Of a DNA stretch of 64,000 bases, positions 21,301 through 27,395 are shown piece after piece. The position numbers and the translations under genes are program-made. This stretch comes from Cristatella mucedo. Its lineage: Eukaryota; Bryozoa; Phylactolaemata; Cristatellidae. The stretch spans positions 1,179,501-1,243,500 of the forward strand of contig WPIO01000023.1 of the NCBI GenBank assembly GCA_009760855.2, read 5' to 3'. The notes under the pieces are model-generated. The model made no database searches. It was not told the DNA's origin and saw only the letters and a list, made by a program, of their open reading frames with translations. Each line of letters opens with the position of its first letter. Within the stretch, counting starts at the first letter, position 1.

Positions 21301-21856
21301 TTTTTTTCTGGTGGGTGTGGTCTTCTCCATTTGCTTGGCATCTTGTATTAGGGGCGAACGCATACGAGAAGCCTCCCAAACGTTGGTTTGGGTGTCCTAC
21401 ATCTACTAGAGACTGCCTCCAGAGGAGGAGCGTGGTGCTTTGCTTGTGCTCTTACTGTTGCTGCAATGTTCTCCCTACAAAACATCCAAGTCTTAGCATG
21501 ATCGCTGTTTTAACAAATACTGCACCGTACGACCAGCATTATGCACGCTTCACCGATTTCAGGTGAACCCTGGTGATGTCATTAGCACAGAAGCCGTGCA
21601 CAATGCCCTTGGCATTGCTCGCTATGGAACCGAGATGTCAGTCGGTAGAGGTGCCACTACTGCTGAAAGTGACTCAGTTGTGCCACCCTGTGGTGTGGAT
21701 GCAGCAACTGCTTTTGCGGCTGCCAGCGTTTCGGAAAGCAACACCGCCCATTCAGCCGTACTGTCGGAGACTTTGGCCAACAACATCGGTGCCGCCGTCG
21801 GAAGTGACGACCCGCTGGAGCAGTACCTCGGTGCTGGCGTAGGCACGTGTCCCTGA
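1543..21856 (+). CDS. BRD9/BRD7-like: BRD7/BRD9-like bromodomain protein (SWI/SNF subunit), 3' part, 11 exons
   Basis: Exons: 1543-1679, 3784-3901, 4101-4173, 4303-4413, 6705-6840, 7042-7153, 11353-11458, 12492-12644, 12866-13057, 17591-17658 (least certain) and 21563-21856. All have GT/AG borders, and every junction keeps the frame, giving 499 residues and a TGA. Vertebrate BRD7 and BRD9 are acetyl-lysine readers in the PBAF and non-canonical BAF chromatin-remodelling complexes. Recalled matches run in order: HFEP..., LALAQEAA and KMGFL to BRD9; EDGTTTLNFL, GKLQSG, GFKEDERNK, TYLNYGP and DSAFANL to BRD7; LLDTLTSQKHS to both; LQELERLQSSRL to the conserved coiled coil; VNPGDVISTEAV to VTPGDIVSTYGV near the BRD7 C terminus. 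This is the DUF3512 region. The mix of BRD7-like and BRD9-like features fits a single invertebrate BRD7/9 gene. The bromodomain itself lies upstream of the window. All introns hold repeats or unassigned DNA. Confidence 0.9.
2040..2485 (+). repeat. LINE-B 3' fragment
   Basis: It carries the LINE-B 3' block in order: CATACCTAGCTGAACT, TTGAAGACCATTGGCCACAG, CTAGACTGTGGAGCTC, CCGAAAGCCG, and an end in GAGACAGAAATACATTACAT. One frame (2086-2403) is still open and resembles the C terminus of an L2/CR1-type ORF2. It lies in the intron after exon a. Confidence 0.8.
3784..3901 (+). CDS. BRD9/BRD7-like: BRD7/9 exon b
   Basis: The TTCTAG acceptor at 3782-3783 is the only AG after the last in-frame stop, which fixes the start. 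One base completes the split Asn codon from exon a. It encodes YLHFEPIPDN, then DILALAQEAAKAASDEL and ends PRSK in phase 0. BRD9 has CMFEPEGN, then HVLALVEHAADEARDRI, at the same place. Confidence 0.85.
4101..4173 (+). CDS. BRD9/BRD7-like: BRD7/9 exon c
   Basis: The exon lies behind a pyrimidine-rich TTTTTTTCCACAG acceptor. It encodes MGFLRQREDGTTTLNFLNPD and then SSGY, ending in phase 1 at GTATGC. The MG(F/Y)L start is like BRD9, and DGTTTL is identical to BRD7. The internal ATG is not a start codon. Confidence 0.9.
4303..4413 (+). CDS. BRD9/BRD7-like: BRD7/9 exon d
   Basis: It encodes VSEKERIVTIGQIAGKLQSG and then TWALPGFKEDERNKAVP. BRD7 has GRLQSG...LQGFKEDKRNKVTP. The last base is a single G before GTAAGA (phase 1) and joins TG at 6705 to give a valine codon. 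Confidence 0.93.
4414..6561. other. Intron d-e, unassigned
   Basis: This is about 2.1 kb of intron with no recognisable exon, repeat family or RNA gene. Several short open frames on both strands (for example 5281-5668) show no family signal. Confidence 0.5.
6562..6655 (-). repeat. LINE-A 3' tail, antisense
   Basis: Starting with an (AAT)n run, it is the reverse complement of the LINE-A end: the CTCTGAGGGTGCTTTATC block, the CTAGAAAGAGAT block and GCAAATGTAAAGCGCC are all present. It is a 5'-truncated insertion just upstream of exon e. Confidence 0.8.
6705..6840 (+). CDS. BRD9/BRD7-like: BRD7/9 exon e
   Basis: It encodes (V)TYLNYGPFASHAPSHDS, then AFANLTKEESSLLLSVYG. This is the most conserved block: BRD7 has LYLNYGPYSSYAPHYDSTFANISKDDSDLIYSTYG, nearly residue for residue. 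It ends with AG before GTGAGC (phase 2). Confidence 0.95.
7042..7153 (+). CDS. BRD9/BRD7-like: BRD7/9 exon f
   Basis: One base completes a Ser codon, then VMDFVAGADDHIIKMADALL and DTLTSQKHSAAMKALNE, in phase 0 at GTAAGT. BRD7 has HEFLATCQDYPYVMADSLLD, then VLTKGGHSRTL, so the helix and the conserved His-Ser pair are kept. Confidence 0.93.
7290..7392 (+). repeat. LINE-A 3' tail with (ATT)n end
   Basis: It contains CACCTAGAAAGAGATTGAG, TTCTCTGAGGGCGCTTTATC and AAGTGC, then about 13 ATT/TTA units. This is the diagnostic 3' end of LINE-A. It lies in the intron after exon f. Confidence 0.82.
8170..8395. repeat. Compound (TCTG)n-(TCTA)n-(CT)n microsatellite
   Basis: About 12 TCTG units pass into TCTA units, then an impure pyrimidine tract, then about 65 bases of nearly pure CT. 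The pyrimidines are on the plus (BRD7/9 sense) strand. Open frames here are repeat artefacts. Confidence 0.97.
8731..8801. repeat. (CA)n microsatellite
   Basis: A pure CA run of about 35 units. It lies 340 bp after the preceding compound microsatellite, in the same BRD7/9 intron. Confidence 0.98.
9103..9891 (-). mobile_element. Small TIR element carrying one ORF, family unresolved
   Basis: The ends are inverted repeats of 29 bp (9103-9131 and 9863-9891) agreeing at 26 positions. They start CATATGAGCCCGATGGC and CATGTGAGCCCGATGGC and both finish in AACCCGGGT. The 789-bp interval holds one intact minus-strand ORF (9323-9739). I find no clear target-site duplication: the flanks are TTTCTAT on the left and TTAAATG on the right. 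It could be a short DNA transposon derived from a larger one, or a chance inverted pair around a retrocopy. It lies antisense in intron f-g. Confidence 0.5.
9323..9739 (-). CDS. 138-residue protein with C-terminal PIP box, inside the TIR element
   Basis: This is one uninterrupted minus-strand frame. The start MSKQYEELCAQELNERM leads into a helical-looking stretch (NNAIELVCKFMETF), an acidic patch (SIADSEDEDSDNN), a basic patch (RGRKKEHQRRRLLRKCRHKK) and the last residues QPSILSYFLKK. QPSILSYF fits the PCNA-binding consensus Q-x-x-[ILM]-x-x-[FY]-[FY] exactly. Pogo-type transposases are known to carry such a C-terminal PIP box after an acidic region, so this may be the tail of a pogo-like transposase. 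No DDE catalytic domain is visible. Alternatively it is a small stand-alone protein. A TTTATTTTGCAG acceptor-like sequence lies about 85 bp before the ATG on the same strand, so an upstream exon is possible. Whether it is expressed is unknown. Confidence 0.45.
   Translation of the reverse strand: MSKQYEELCAQELNERMHAGYNDDIYNVSNDVLNNAIELVCKFMETFPRNFIATRWSEKIMQEVRNRGASARLGSIADSEDEDSDNNCAPLATVSDMAQTRGRKKEHQRRRLLRKCRHKKAPAVVPNQPSILSYFLKK
10165..10315 (+). repeat. SINE-B, degenerate copy
   Basis: A B-box-like GTGGGTTCGAGTTC is followed by a body with CTACTGCAAGCGATAGTGATA, then GCCGTTACGGCACTTCTGC and GTTAAATCAGCTGA. The order is the same as in the better SINE-B copies. The tRNA-like head is worn. 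Confidence 0.7.
11353..11458 (+). CDS. BRD9/BRD7-like: BRD7/9 exon g (variable linker)
   Basis: It is a phase-0 exon encoding SRDKQQHQKEVGAADANEAA, then VLPAQADSEGSQATK plus one base, before GTAGCC. It continues the MKALNE helix, like FQLKQRRN in BRD9, into a low-complexity linker that is poorly conserved in the family. The exact phase fit to both neighbours is the main support. Confidence 0.75.
11590..12232 (+). repeat. LINE-A fragment (ORF2 C-terminal part to tail)
   Basis: In order, it matches the LINE-A copy at 45640-47715: the CTCAGATTGAATGGCAATGC region, the GCATTCATGACATCACATCT block (ORF2 text DFCNS), the CTGCAAAACTCTGCAGCTAG block, and finally AAATGTAAAGTGCCTAGAAAG with an ATTATTATT end. 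It is broken in all frames and lies between exons g and h. Confidence 0.82.
12240..12375 (+). repeat. Second LINE-A piece, out of order
   Basis: CCTCAAATCCTTAGGAGG, a CTACCTCCCGACTGACGTTG stretch and CCTGACTTGGCTACATTTAA correspond to the ORF2 end that precedes the tail in the intact order (compare 30150-30250). Here it follows a complete tail, so it is a separate insertion or a rearranged piece. Confidence 0.75.
12492..12644 (+). CDS. BRD9/BRD7-like: BRD7/9 exon h
   Basis: Two bases complete an Asp codon. It then runs through an Ala/Gly-rich linker to AKATILDFKSLRSLSNLGID and TSFIDVI plus one base before GTACTT. BRD9 has SSVLEFMSMKSYPDVSVDISML and BRD7 has RLIALKAVTNFGVPVEVFD at this point. 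Confidence 0.85.
12866..13057 (+). CDS. BRD9/BRD7-like: BRD7/9 exon i (coiled coil)
   Basis: It completes a Glu codon and reads EQQHTVQSQLGRASTALQEL, then ERLQSSRL, matching the KKLDETTRLLRELQEAQNERL coiled-coil segment of BRD7. A proline-rich part (PLLPVAAPMLPLP) and PERWPSETEVKL follow. It ends one base into a codon at GTAAGC. Confidence 0.88.
13490..13552 (-). repeat. Possible LINE-A/SINE-A tail remnant
   Basis: AGCATCCTCAGAGAACTAAC, a pyrimidine-rich spacer and TGGCACTCTAC resemble the antisense LINE-A tail (CACCCTCAGAGAACTCAATC, then TCTAGGCGCTT). It is short and worn, so the call is weak. Confidence 0.4.
13592..13765 (-). repeat. SINE-B copy
   Basis: Read antisense it has a GAGCCGTGATAGCCCAGGAGG head, the B box GGGTTCGAATCCTGC, GCGATCCTTTATTGCC, and the GTATAGC end with TAAATCAGCTGA. 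It lies in the intron after exon i. Confidence 0.85.
13771..17590. other. Intron i-j, mostly unassigned
   Basis: About 3.8 kb of intron holding only one recognisable repeat (SINE-A at 15150-15295). An open minus-strand frame of 114 codons (15740-16084) and opposed frames at 15530-15775 show no recognisable domain. Otherwise I see nothing. Confidence 0.45.
15150..15295 (-). repeat. SINE-A copy
   Basis: Read antisense: GCCGAGCTGGTTTGGTCTAG, CGGTTAAGGTGCTCACC, GAGGTCGTGGGCTCGAGCCC (tRNA-like B box GGGCTCGAGCC), then GTGAAGCGCCTGAATAGAGA, TTAAGTTCTC and an A/T-rich end. It is an almost complete tRNA-derived SINE. Confidence 0.9.
17591..17658 (+). CDS. BRD9/BRD7-like: Probable BRD7/9 exon j (small)
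   Basis: Exons i and k do not share a phase, so at least one exon must lie between them. This stretch follows a good acceptor (TCTTTATTGCAG), begins with the two bases needed, stays open, and ends in phase 0: VVGCVQSFQEPLKFRP, then NAGQLGQ joining VNPGD of exon k. BRD7 has LKELAQQVTPGD. The donor is weak (GTAGTA; a second one 3 bp on would add a Val). I infer this exon rather than see it clearly. Confidence 0.55.
18242..18345. repeat. (CA)n/(CG)n/(AT)n compound microsatellite
   Basis: An impure CACACACG run passes into about 18 pure CA units and then about 7 AT units. It lies in intron j-k. Confidence 0.97.
18965..19895 (+). repeat. LINE-B, longest copy (ORF2 C-terminal half to tail)
   Basis: It starts with the text MKLNDDKTELLLIGHP, the conserved motif just after the reverse-transcriptase catalytic block in CR1/L2/Jockey-type elements, and continues through LGVVFDSCLNFQ and RPLQLTMNMVARLIF to SLPQFLRNDNYS. 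Its 3' end reads GCCGCCTAGGCTGTGAG, GCGCTATACAAACTCTCC, and finishes with GGAGATACATTACATTAC. Frameshifts split it into three open pieces (18976-19188, 19268-19495, 19520-19762). It is 5'-truncated and lies in the BRD7/9 intron. Confidence 0.88.
20630..20862. repeat. Purine-rich GA/GGGA low-complexity tract
   Basis: About 230 bases of the plus strand are strongly purine-biased, with many GAGA and GGGAG blocks. The open frames on the opposite strand (Ser/Leu/Pro-rich) are artefacts of this bias. Confidence 0.8.
21563..21856 (+). CDS. BRD9/BRD7-like: BRD7/9 terminal exon k
   Basis: After a CACCGATTTCAG acceptor it encodes VNPGDVISTEAVHNALGIAR and a longer Ala/Ser/Thr-rich tail ending DDPLEQYLGAGVGTCP, then TGA at 21854-21856. 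The start matches BRD7 VTPGDIVSTYGVRKAMGIS, and DDPLEQYL recalls the BRD9 HDPYEFL motif near its C terminus. Confidence 0.92.
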   Translation: MNPGDVISTEAVHNALGIARYGTEMSVGRGATTAESDSVVPPCGVDAATAFAAASVSESNTAHSAVLSETLANNIGAAVGSDDPLEQYLGAGVGTCP

Positions 21857-22149
21857 GGACTCGGACACATCATTGTAGGCTTCGTGGCTTGAGGGTCTTC
21901 GAAATGGAATGCCCGAGGCTGCTGCTGGATGACGACGAAGTCAATCGGGAGTTGTTCCAATCCGAATTCAATGTTTGCCAGCGTGTTCGAGGTTACATAG
22001 CGATTCGCTGTGCCCTCTCCTGTGTCAATCTCCTGTGTAGAAAATGTCAGCTCTGCTCAGGGTTTGAAGCATCGGATGGCTCAGTTGTCTTGTGCCATTA
22101 GCTCGGCATGGCTTAGGTTGTAATGAGCAGCTGCCTTTGCTGATCTATA

Positions 22150-22155
22150 AATAAA
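22150..22155 (+). promoter_or_regulatory. Probable polyadenylation signal of the BRD7/9 gene
   Basis: There is an AATAAA hexamer 294 bp after the stop codon, followed by a T/G-rich stretch (CTTTTGAGTCTTG). This gives a 3' UTR of about 310 bases. It is the first canonical hexamer after the stop. Confidence 0.6.
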
Positions 22156-22314
22156 TACTTTTGAGTCTTGTACCCAGAGGCAATCGCTGCTTGACACCCG
22201 GAATCTCCTTCTGTGCACTTAATATTATATATTATAGGCTTCAAAGCAAGCCGGTGAGCCGATTAGTGACAGTAACATGCAGTTACATGGACGAAGCAAA
22301 TGCTATGAAGAACA

Positions 22315-22475
22315 GGTGGGATTATCTATATGGTACCTTAAGTGACATAATCTCAATTCAGACCCATCACATATGCCACTGGGCTCGAGCCATCGTCCTC
22401 GCAGATCGAATACATTCTCTCGATCTCGGTCGTTAAAGGCAAGCCCCTTAACCACTGGGCCAAACTAGCTGGTTG
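22315..22475 (-). repeat. SINE-A copy with internal insertion
   Basis: Antisense SINE-A with the AACCAGCTAGTTTGGCCCAG head, a B-box-like GGCTCGAGCCC and a worn tail (TATGTGATGGG, TTGAGATTATG). About 25 extra bases between the two promoter boxes, including repeated CTCGATC-like words, look like an internal duplication. Confidence 0.75.
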
Positions 22476-22477
22476 AA

Positions 22478-22560
22478 CACCCTAAGAGAACCTATTCGCT
22501 TCTTCTCGGCACTTTAAATATGCTGGAAAGGAAGCACGTAAACTACTGAAAGTGGCAAGC
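22478..22560 (-). repeat. LINE-A/SINE-A tail remnant
   Basis: AACACCCTAAGAGAACCTA, a pyrimidine-rich spacer, CTCGGCACTTTAAATATG and CTGGAAAGGAAG match the antisense tail, including the block that follows TTTACAT in other copies (42285, 22815). Confidence 0.6.
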
Positions 22561-22754
22561 ACCGTTTCCTGTAAATACACGAAGGATAGCAGAAAACGGA
22601 TGGAACAGAGGCAGTGAGTAACCGGTCGATTTTTAATGACACCAAGTCAGGAAATGTCGTAATGCTAGTCGGTCGTTAAGTCCAGGCTTTGGGAACAAAG
22701 CAGTTGATGGCGCGATCCCTGCACGAGTCGAGATTGGCTAGATGTTATACTAAT

Positions 22755-22870
22755 TATAATAAATGTATTTGTGTAGAACCCCTGAGAACTAAATCTCTTT
22801 CTAGGCACTACACATGATGCTGTAAAAGAAGTACAGGTAAACGACCCGAGTCCAAAGAGCTTTGCTGCTG
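22755..22870 (-). repeat. LINE-A 3' fragment, antisense
   Basis: It begins with an A/T-rich AATAAATG end, then CCCCTGAGAACTAAATCTC and TTTCTAGGCACTACACATG. This is the reverse complement of a LINE-A tail. Confidence 0.7.
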
Positions 22871-23574
22871 GCAATGGCGATGCAAAGCCTGAGGAGTAGG
22901 TATTTCAGACAGGTTGTGGCAAATCAACCTCTATAACTTTAGATGTATGCTCATGAGAGTCCTGAAAACGGAAGTCGCGTAGGGAAGTGGAAGTCAAAAT
23001 CCACCTATATCTAGCCATAAAGGCCTTTGAGGACCCCTTAGATAAAAGCAGTCCAAGAGCCCGAGAGCTTGAAAGTACTTGCCTTACATGCGTCCGAAGA
23101 GCTTCAAAAAGTCAACATTTTGCGTATACAACGTGTGCTCGCCGGTTATTTGACAATCCATAGCTTTTGTAATCGCTTTTTGTTCGCTAAACAGAACTCC
23201 CTCTAGCAGCACAGTGTATACAACTACCGGCTGTAGGTCGATGAGCTCTGATCTTCGCAGAAGCACTGAGCAGCACGCGAATACCTTACGAGGTCATACC
23301 CACCAGTCAGAGGAGCAGTTACGTTAATCGAGACGAATGGTAAAACCGAGACTAGTGTCACTCAGCTTCCTTTCGGTGCCTGACACACTGGCCTGATGAT
23401 CCACTTGCTTGGCAACAGCAGGAACTCTGACCCTAGGCCTAGGGTGTCTTCTTATGTGTTTTTGCATGGTTTTCTAGGCACGATACTTGTGCGCTTGCGT
23501 TGGCTTGTCTAAGCACGATATCTCGCATCTACTTCGCAATCGCAATGCCCGCCCTCGCCCAGACGGCCTAAGCT

Positions 23575-24740
23575 AAACTAGCTAGGTCTACTAAGCGAAA
23601 GCTTAAGAAAGCATCAGGACATGGTCAGAACTGACTATCCATCGTAAGGCTTCCGAAGACTACTGTCGATCATATAAATTGATCCTAGCAAAGGCCAATT
23701 ATAGCTTCTTCGAAAATATTGTTGAATCCAAAATGCGAAATCCAAAAATCCTGATGTCTACCATCAACCACCTCACTAACCGCTTCCAGGTTAGCTCCAC
23801 ATCTAGCGATGCTTGCTGTAATCTAGCCGATCGCTTCTCTAGCTTCTTTGTCACCAAGCTAGATAAAATCAGAGTCCATGCCTAAGGTAGCAGCATGCCC
23901 TCTGGACTCATGTTCCTCAATATTATATGTACAGGACTCCTATCCCTCAATTCCGTGCAGCCCCTCGTTGTCAATATTCAAGGAGGCGTCGAGTGACCCC
24001 ATCCTGAAATTCATCTTCTAGTCCTCTATACCCTATTTTCACTGCCCTACGTCTACGATGCATAGATCTTCCATGCTTAACTAACACTATAAATACGCCA
24101 TTAGCCTCAGGTCATGTCCCAGCACCTTTCAAAAAGGCTGTAGTCAAGCCACTACTCAAGAAAGCAACACTAGACCAAGAGAGCTTGAGCAACTTCCGCC
24201 CAGGCTCTTTTCTACAGTTCCTATCGAAGACACTGGAACGAGTCGTGGCGGACCAGTTGAACTCGTATAAAGAAACTTCAAACCTTTCTAGTAAGTTCCA
24301 GTCTTGTTTCAAAGCTAATCATCCCATAGAGTCAGCATTGCTTCGAGTGAATAACGACCTACTTAGGAATGCAGACTTAGGTGGAGTATCTCTGCTTGTT
24401 CTGCTCGATCTTTCGGCTGCTTTTAAGACTTTCGATCACCAAGTCCTTCTCGAGCGCCTCTCATCTCGCCTGGACATCACTGGTACTCAATGGTTCAGGC
24501 CCTATCTCAGTGGGGACTCCAGAGTATTGATGTGAGCTGACGAAGACCATCCAAGAAACCGTTGAAGTGTGGTGTATCTTGAGACTCTGCGCTTAGTCCG
24601 GTTCTCTTCATGGTTTATACTTTTTCTCTTTCCGATGTGATTGCTAGGCACAACATAGGCTTTCACTTCTATGCGGATGAAACTCCGTTGTACCTTTGCT
24701 TTGATCCCGAACAGCCGTCCAGTGTTTCACTGCCTTTTTT
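23575..24740 (+). repeat. LINE-A fragment (linker and reverse transcriptase)
   Basis: The text DYCRSYKLILAKANYS, then RNPKILMSTINHLTNRF and LADRFSSFFVTKLDK, is the linker between endonuclease and RT. It is followed by SNFRPGSFLQFLSKTLERVV (RT block 0/1), SLLVLLDLSAAFKTFDHQVL (catalytic block A) and FHFYADETPLY (block C). Block A reads K where most relatives have D, and block C reads YADE where YADD is expected. It is broken by frameshifts and cut off before the 3' tail. It is clearly a non-LTR reverse transcriptase of the CR1/L2 superfamily. Confidence 0.92.
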
Positions 24741-25028
24741 AAACATAAATATTTAAAAATGATATTTAAATATTTAAAAATGTGTCGAATTGGGCAGAAA
24801 TTGTTTTAAAATATCAGCTCACACAGATGCACTCACTGCAGTGGCTTCTGCACTCAAGTCCATAGGCCCCAGCCACAGCATCGGTAGGGGCTAGTAGTTG
24901 GAGAGCGATAGATATTGGTAGAGGTAGCGCCTCGAATCGCTACCAAAGAATCCCAGATGCTACCGCAATGTATGCAGGTACGCCGTCGGTAGAGCATGTT
25001 AGTAATCAATAGCGCCCATACCTTAATA

Positions 25029-25228
25029 CAGTCAGCCCCGACTTACGACGGTTCGACCTACGAAAAATATGGATATAAGAACTCGGCCATGGTCACGAAA
25101 GAGATTCAAAAATTAAAATGTACCCAAGAAAACTTTCAAAATCCGCTCGTGGTCAGTAGATTAGATTTGACAACCCCGCAATCAGTAAGGAGGAAACAAT
25201 GTCGGACAGCTGTGCATTGTGGGTACTA

Positions 25229-25281
<53 letters not shown>

Positions 25282-25367
25282 TCTGGACCATTCTCAACTT
25301 ACGAAAATTTGGCTTACCGCTAGGTTTTCCGGTCTCTATCTATTTCGTATGTCGGAGGCTGACTCCG
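25029..25367. mobile_element. Pogo/Tigger-like MITE
   Basis: The left end is CAGTCAGCCCCGACTTACGA right after TA (25027-25028). The right end, read inward, is AGTCAGCCTCCGACATACGA, followed by CCG and TA (25368-25369). TIRs beginning CAGT with a TA duplication are typical of the pogo/Tigger branch of Tc1/mariner. There is no transposase frame. A (CT)n run sits inside. The right end seems to have lost the outermost CAG to change. Confidence 0.75.
25228..25280. repeat. (CT)n microsatellite inside the MITE
   Basis: About 24 CT units with one interruption, with pyrimidines on the plus strand, in the middle of the pogo-like MITE. Confidence 0.96.
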
Positions 25368-25369
25368 TA

Positions 25370-26087
25370 TAACGAATTCGTATCCGTAGCGAATATCAGC
25401 CTTTTTGACAGCCACGGAGGACTACAAGTATTCAGCCACTCACTTCGAAGCCCAAAGCACGAATGACTGATTAATACATTGAAAATATCCGTTCTTATAG
25501 GCTGCAATTCAGGAACCGCTTGTAATCTCTAAGACTGTCATAATCTGGCTGACGTACAATTTCAGCGTTCACTGTCCCCCTGCTTAAATTAAGGCTGCAC
25601 TAGACGAAACGATAAAAGGAACATAACACAACCAACTATGGTAAGTGATGATGTTTTGATCTGGTAGGTGGTGATGATGTTACGCCACCTTGTCAGGCTT
25701 CAACATGCATCGCTAACGAAGATTTTCAGACGGCTTCTACGCAGTTGTCGTTGTAGCTATCTTTCCTTCATCTTAGTTATCAAAGTCGCCGCAGCAACGA
25801 GCTGGGCTTCAAGCCATTATTTGAATTTTTCAATCACGCAGGTCGTTAGTACTGCACTTGCCTGGAGATAGGCGAGCGCCTTTGGCTTCAGCCTCAGTCT
25901 CAATAGATACCTGCAGCAATTTCAACGCTAGAACACGATTAGTACACACAACACAGCGAGGACCAAATACCAATTCTCTCTTGCTTAAGCGACTGCGACT
26001 TATCAAGTTACGGCTTTTAGAAGGTGCAGCGATTTCTTTAACAAAGAAAATAATCTAAACAATGTATTCACCAGAAAATAATATAGG
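25370..26087. other. Unassigned spacer
   Basis: About 700 bp between the MITE and an antisense LINE-A. I see no gene, RNA or known repeat in it. Confidence 0.5.
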
Positions 26088-26987
26088 TGCTAATAATAAT
26101 AATAATAATAATACACTTGATGAAGTGCCCTCAGAGAAATCAATCTCTTTCTAGGTGCTTTACATTTGCTGCAGAGTAAACACCATCGAATGGTGAGTGG
26201 TATCATGCTTGATAAACAACACGAACATGATTAGGGGGTGACATATACATGGTCAGCATGCAAGTGGGGTTAGTGGCAGCATGCACAGTGTCAGCACGTA
26301 GAAGCACGTGAAGGTCGAATCACAGGGACCCACTAAATGCTGTCATAAATAGGAGGGTTTGTATTTCTTTTGAAATGTGGTCAAGTCAGGGGATGTCGTG
26401 ACGAAAGTTTGGAGTGAGTTCCAGGCTTTTGGAGCATACAAAATAAAAGCACGGTCTCCAAATGATTTGAGGTTAGTACGAGGTATAGGAAAACAGTTAG
26501 ATTCCGAAAAGCGGGTGGAACGATGCTTAGCGCGGTAGGGGAGTAGATCTGAGAGATAGGCTGGAGCTAAACAATGAAGGGACCTAAAAGTGAGCGACAA
26601 AACCTTGAAGTCGATGCGTATCTTGACTGGTAGCCAGTGCAGGCCGGCGAGAAGTGGTAAACTATGTAGCAACTGTGCCGCTCACGACAGACAGGCCTGG
26701 TTGCAAAGTTTTGTACCAGCTGTAATCGCCTGATTGCACATGCCTCTAAACCAGCAAGCAGTGAGTTACAGAAGTCAAGACGGGATGTCACAAATGTATA
26801 GACCAACTTAGATGTGGTATCCCTATCCAAACAAGCCCAAATTTTAGCAACCTCAAAACATGCAGCAAGGGAGTTGAGAGAATTCGAGGTGCTCGGAGGC
26901 TAAGCGAAGAGAGATCAAAGCGAAGGTACAACTGAGTTTCATCCGCATAGAAGTGAAAACCTAGATTGTGCTTGGCAATCACATCAG

Positions 26988-27070
<83 letters not shown>

Positions 27071-27395
27071 AAACCATGAAGAGAACCGGACTAAGCACGG
27101 GGCCCTGAGGTACCTCATATTTCAGAGGTACCTCGGATGATCTTTGTCCATTCATATCAATACTCTGGAGTCTCCCACTGAGACAGGACCTGAACTATTG
27201 CAAAGCAGAGCCAGTGATGCCCAGGCGAGATGAGCGGCGCTCAAGAAGGACTCGGTGATCGATAGTTTCAAAAGTTGCCGAAAGATCGAGCAAAACAAGC
27301 AGAGATACTCTGCCTATGTCTGCATTCCTACGTAGGTCGTTGTACACCCGAAGCAATGCTGACTCTGTGGAGGGATTAGATAAATCACGCTTCTA
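26088..27395 (-). repeat. LINE-A, antisense copy with RT core and tail
   Basis: It starts with (AAT)n, the tail block CTCAGAGAAATCAATCTC and GTAAAGC in antisense. Read on the minus strand it then gives, from the RT core onward, FHFYADETQLYLRFD (catalytic block C), DRDTTSKLVYTFVTSRLDFC, LAGLHWLPVKIRIDFKVLSL and SPDLTTFQKK at the ORF end. The fragment reaches up to the region before RT block A near 27390. It is broken into several frames. A (GA)n run interrupts it between RT blocks. Confidence 0.92.
26988..27067. repeat. (GA)n microsatellite inside LINE-A
   Basis: About 38 GA units. It sits exactly where sister LINE-A copies have a short TCTC run encoding the Thr-Leu-Ser-Leu before DVIA (24620-24640, 47015-47040), so it probably grew from that seed. 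Confidence 0.96.

Noticed and set aside
21622-21960. 112-codon minus-strand frame over exon k
   Set aside because: It is an antisense shadow of a coding exon with balanced GC. There is no independent evidence for it.
21847-22101. 84-codon frame after the BRD7/9 stop
   Set aside because: It overlaps the end of the coding sequence in another frame, lies in the likely 3' UTR, and shows no known domain.
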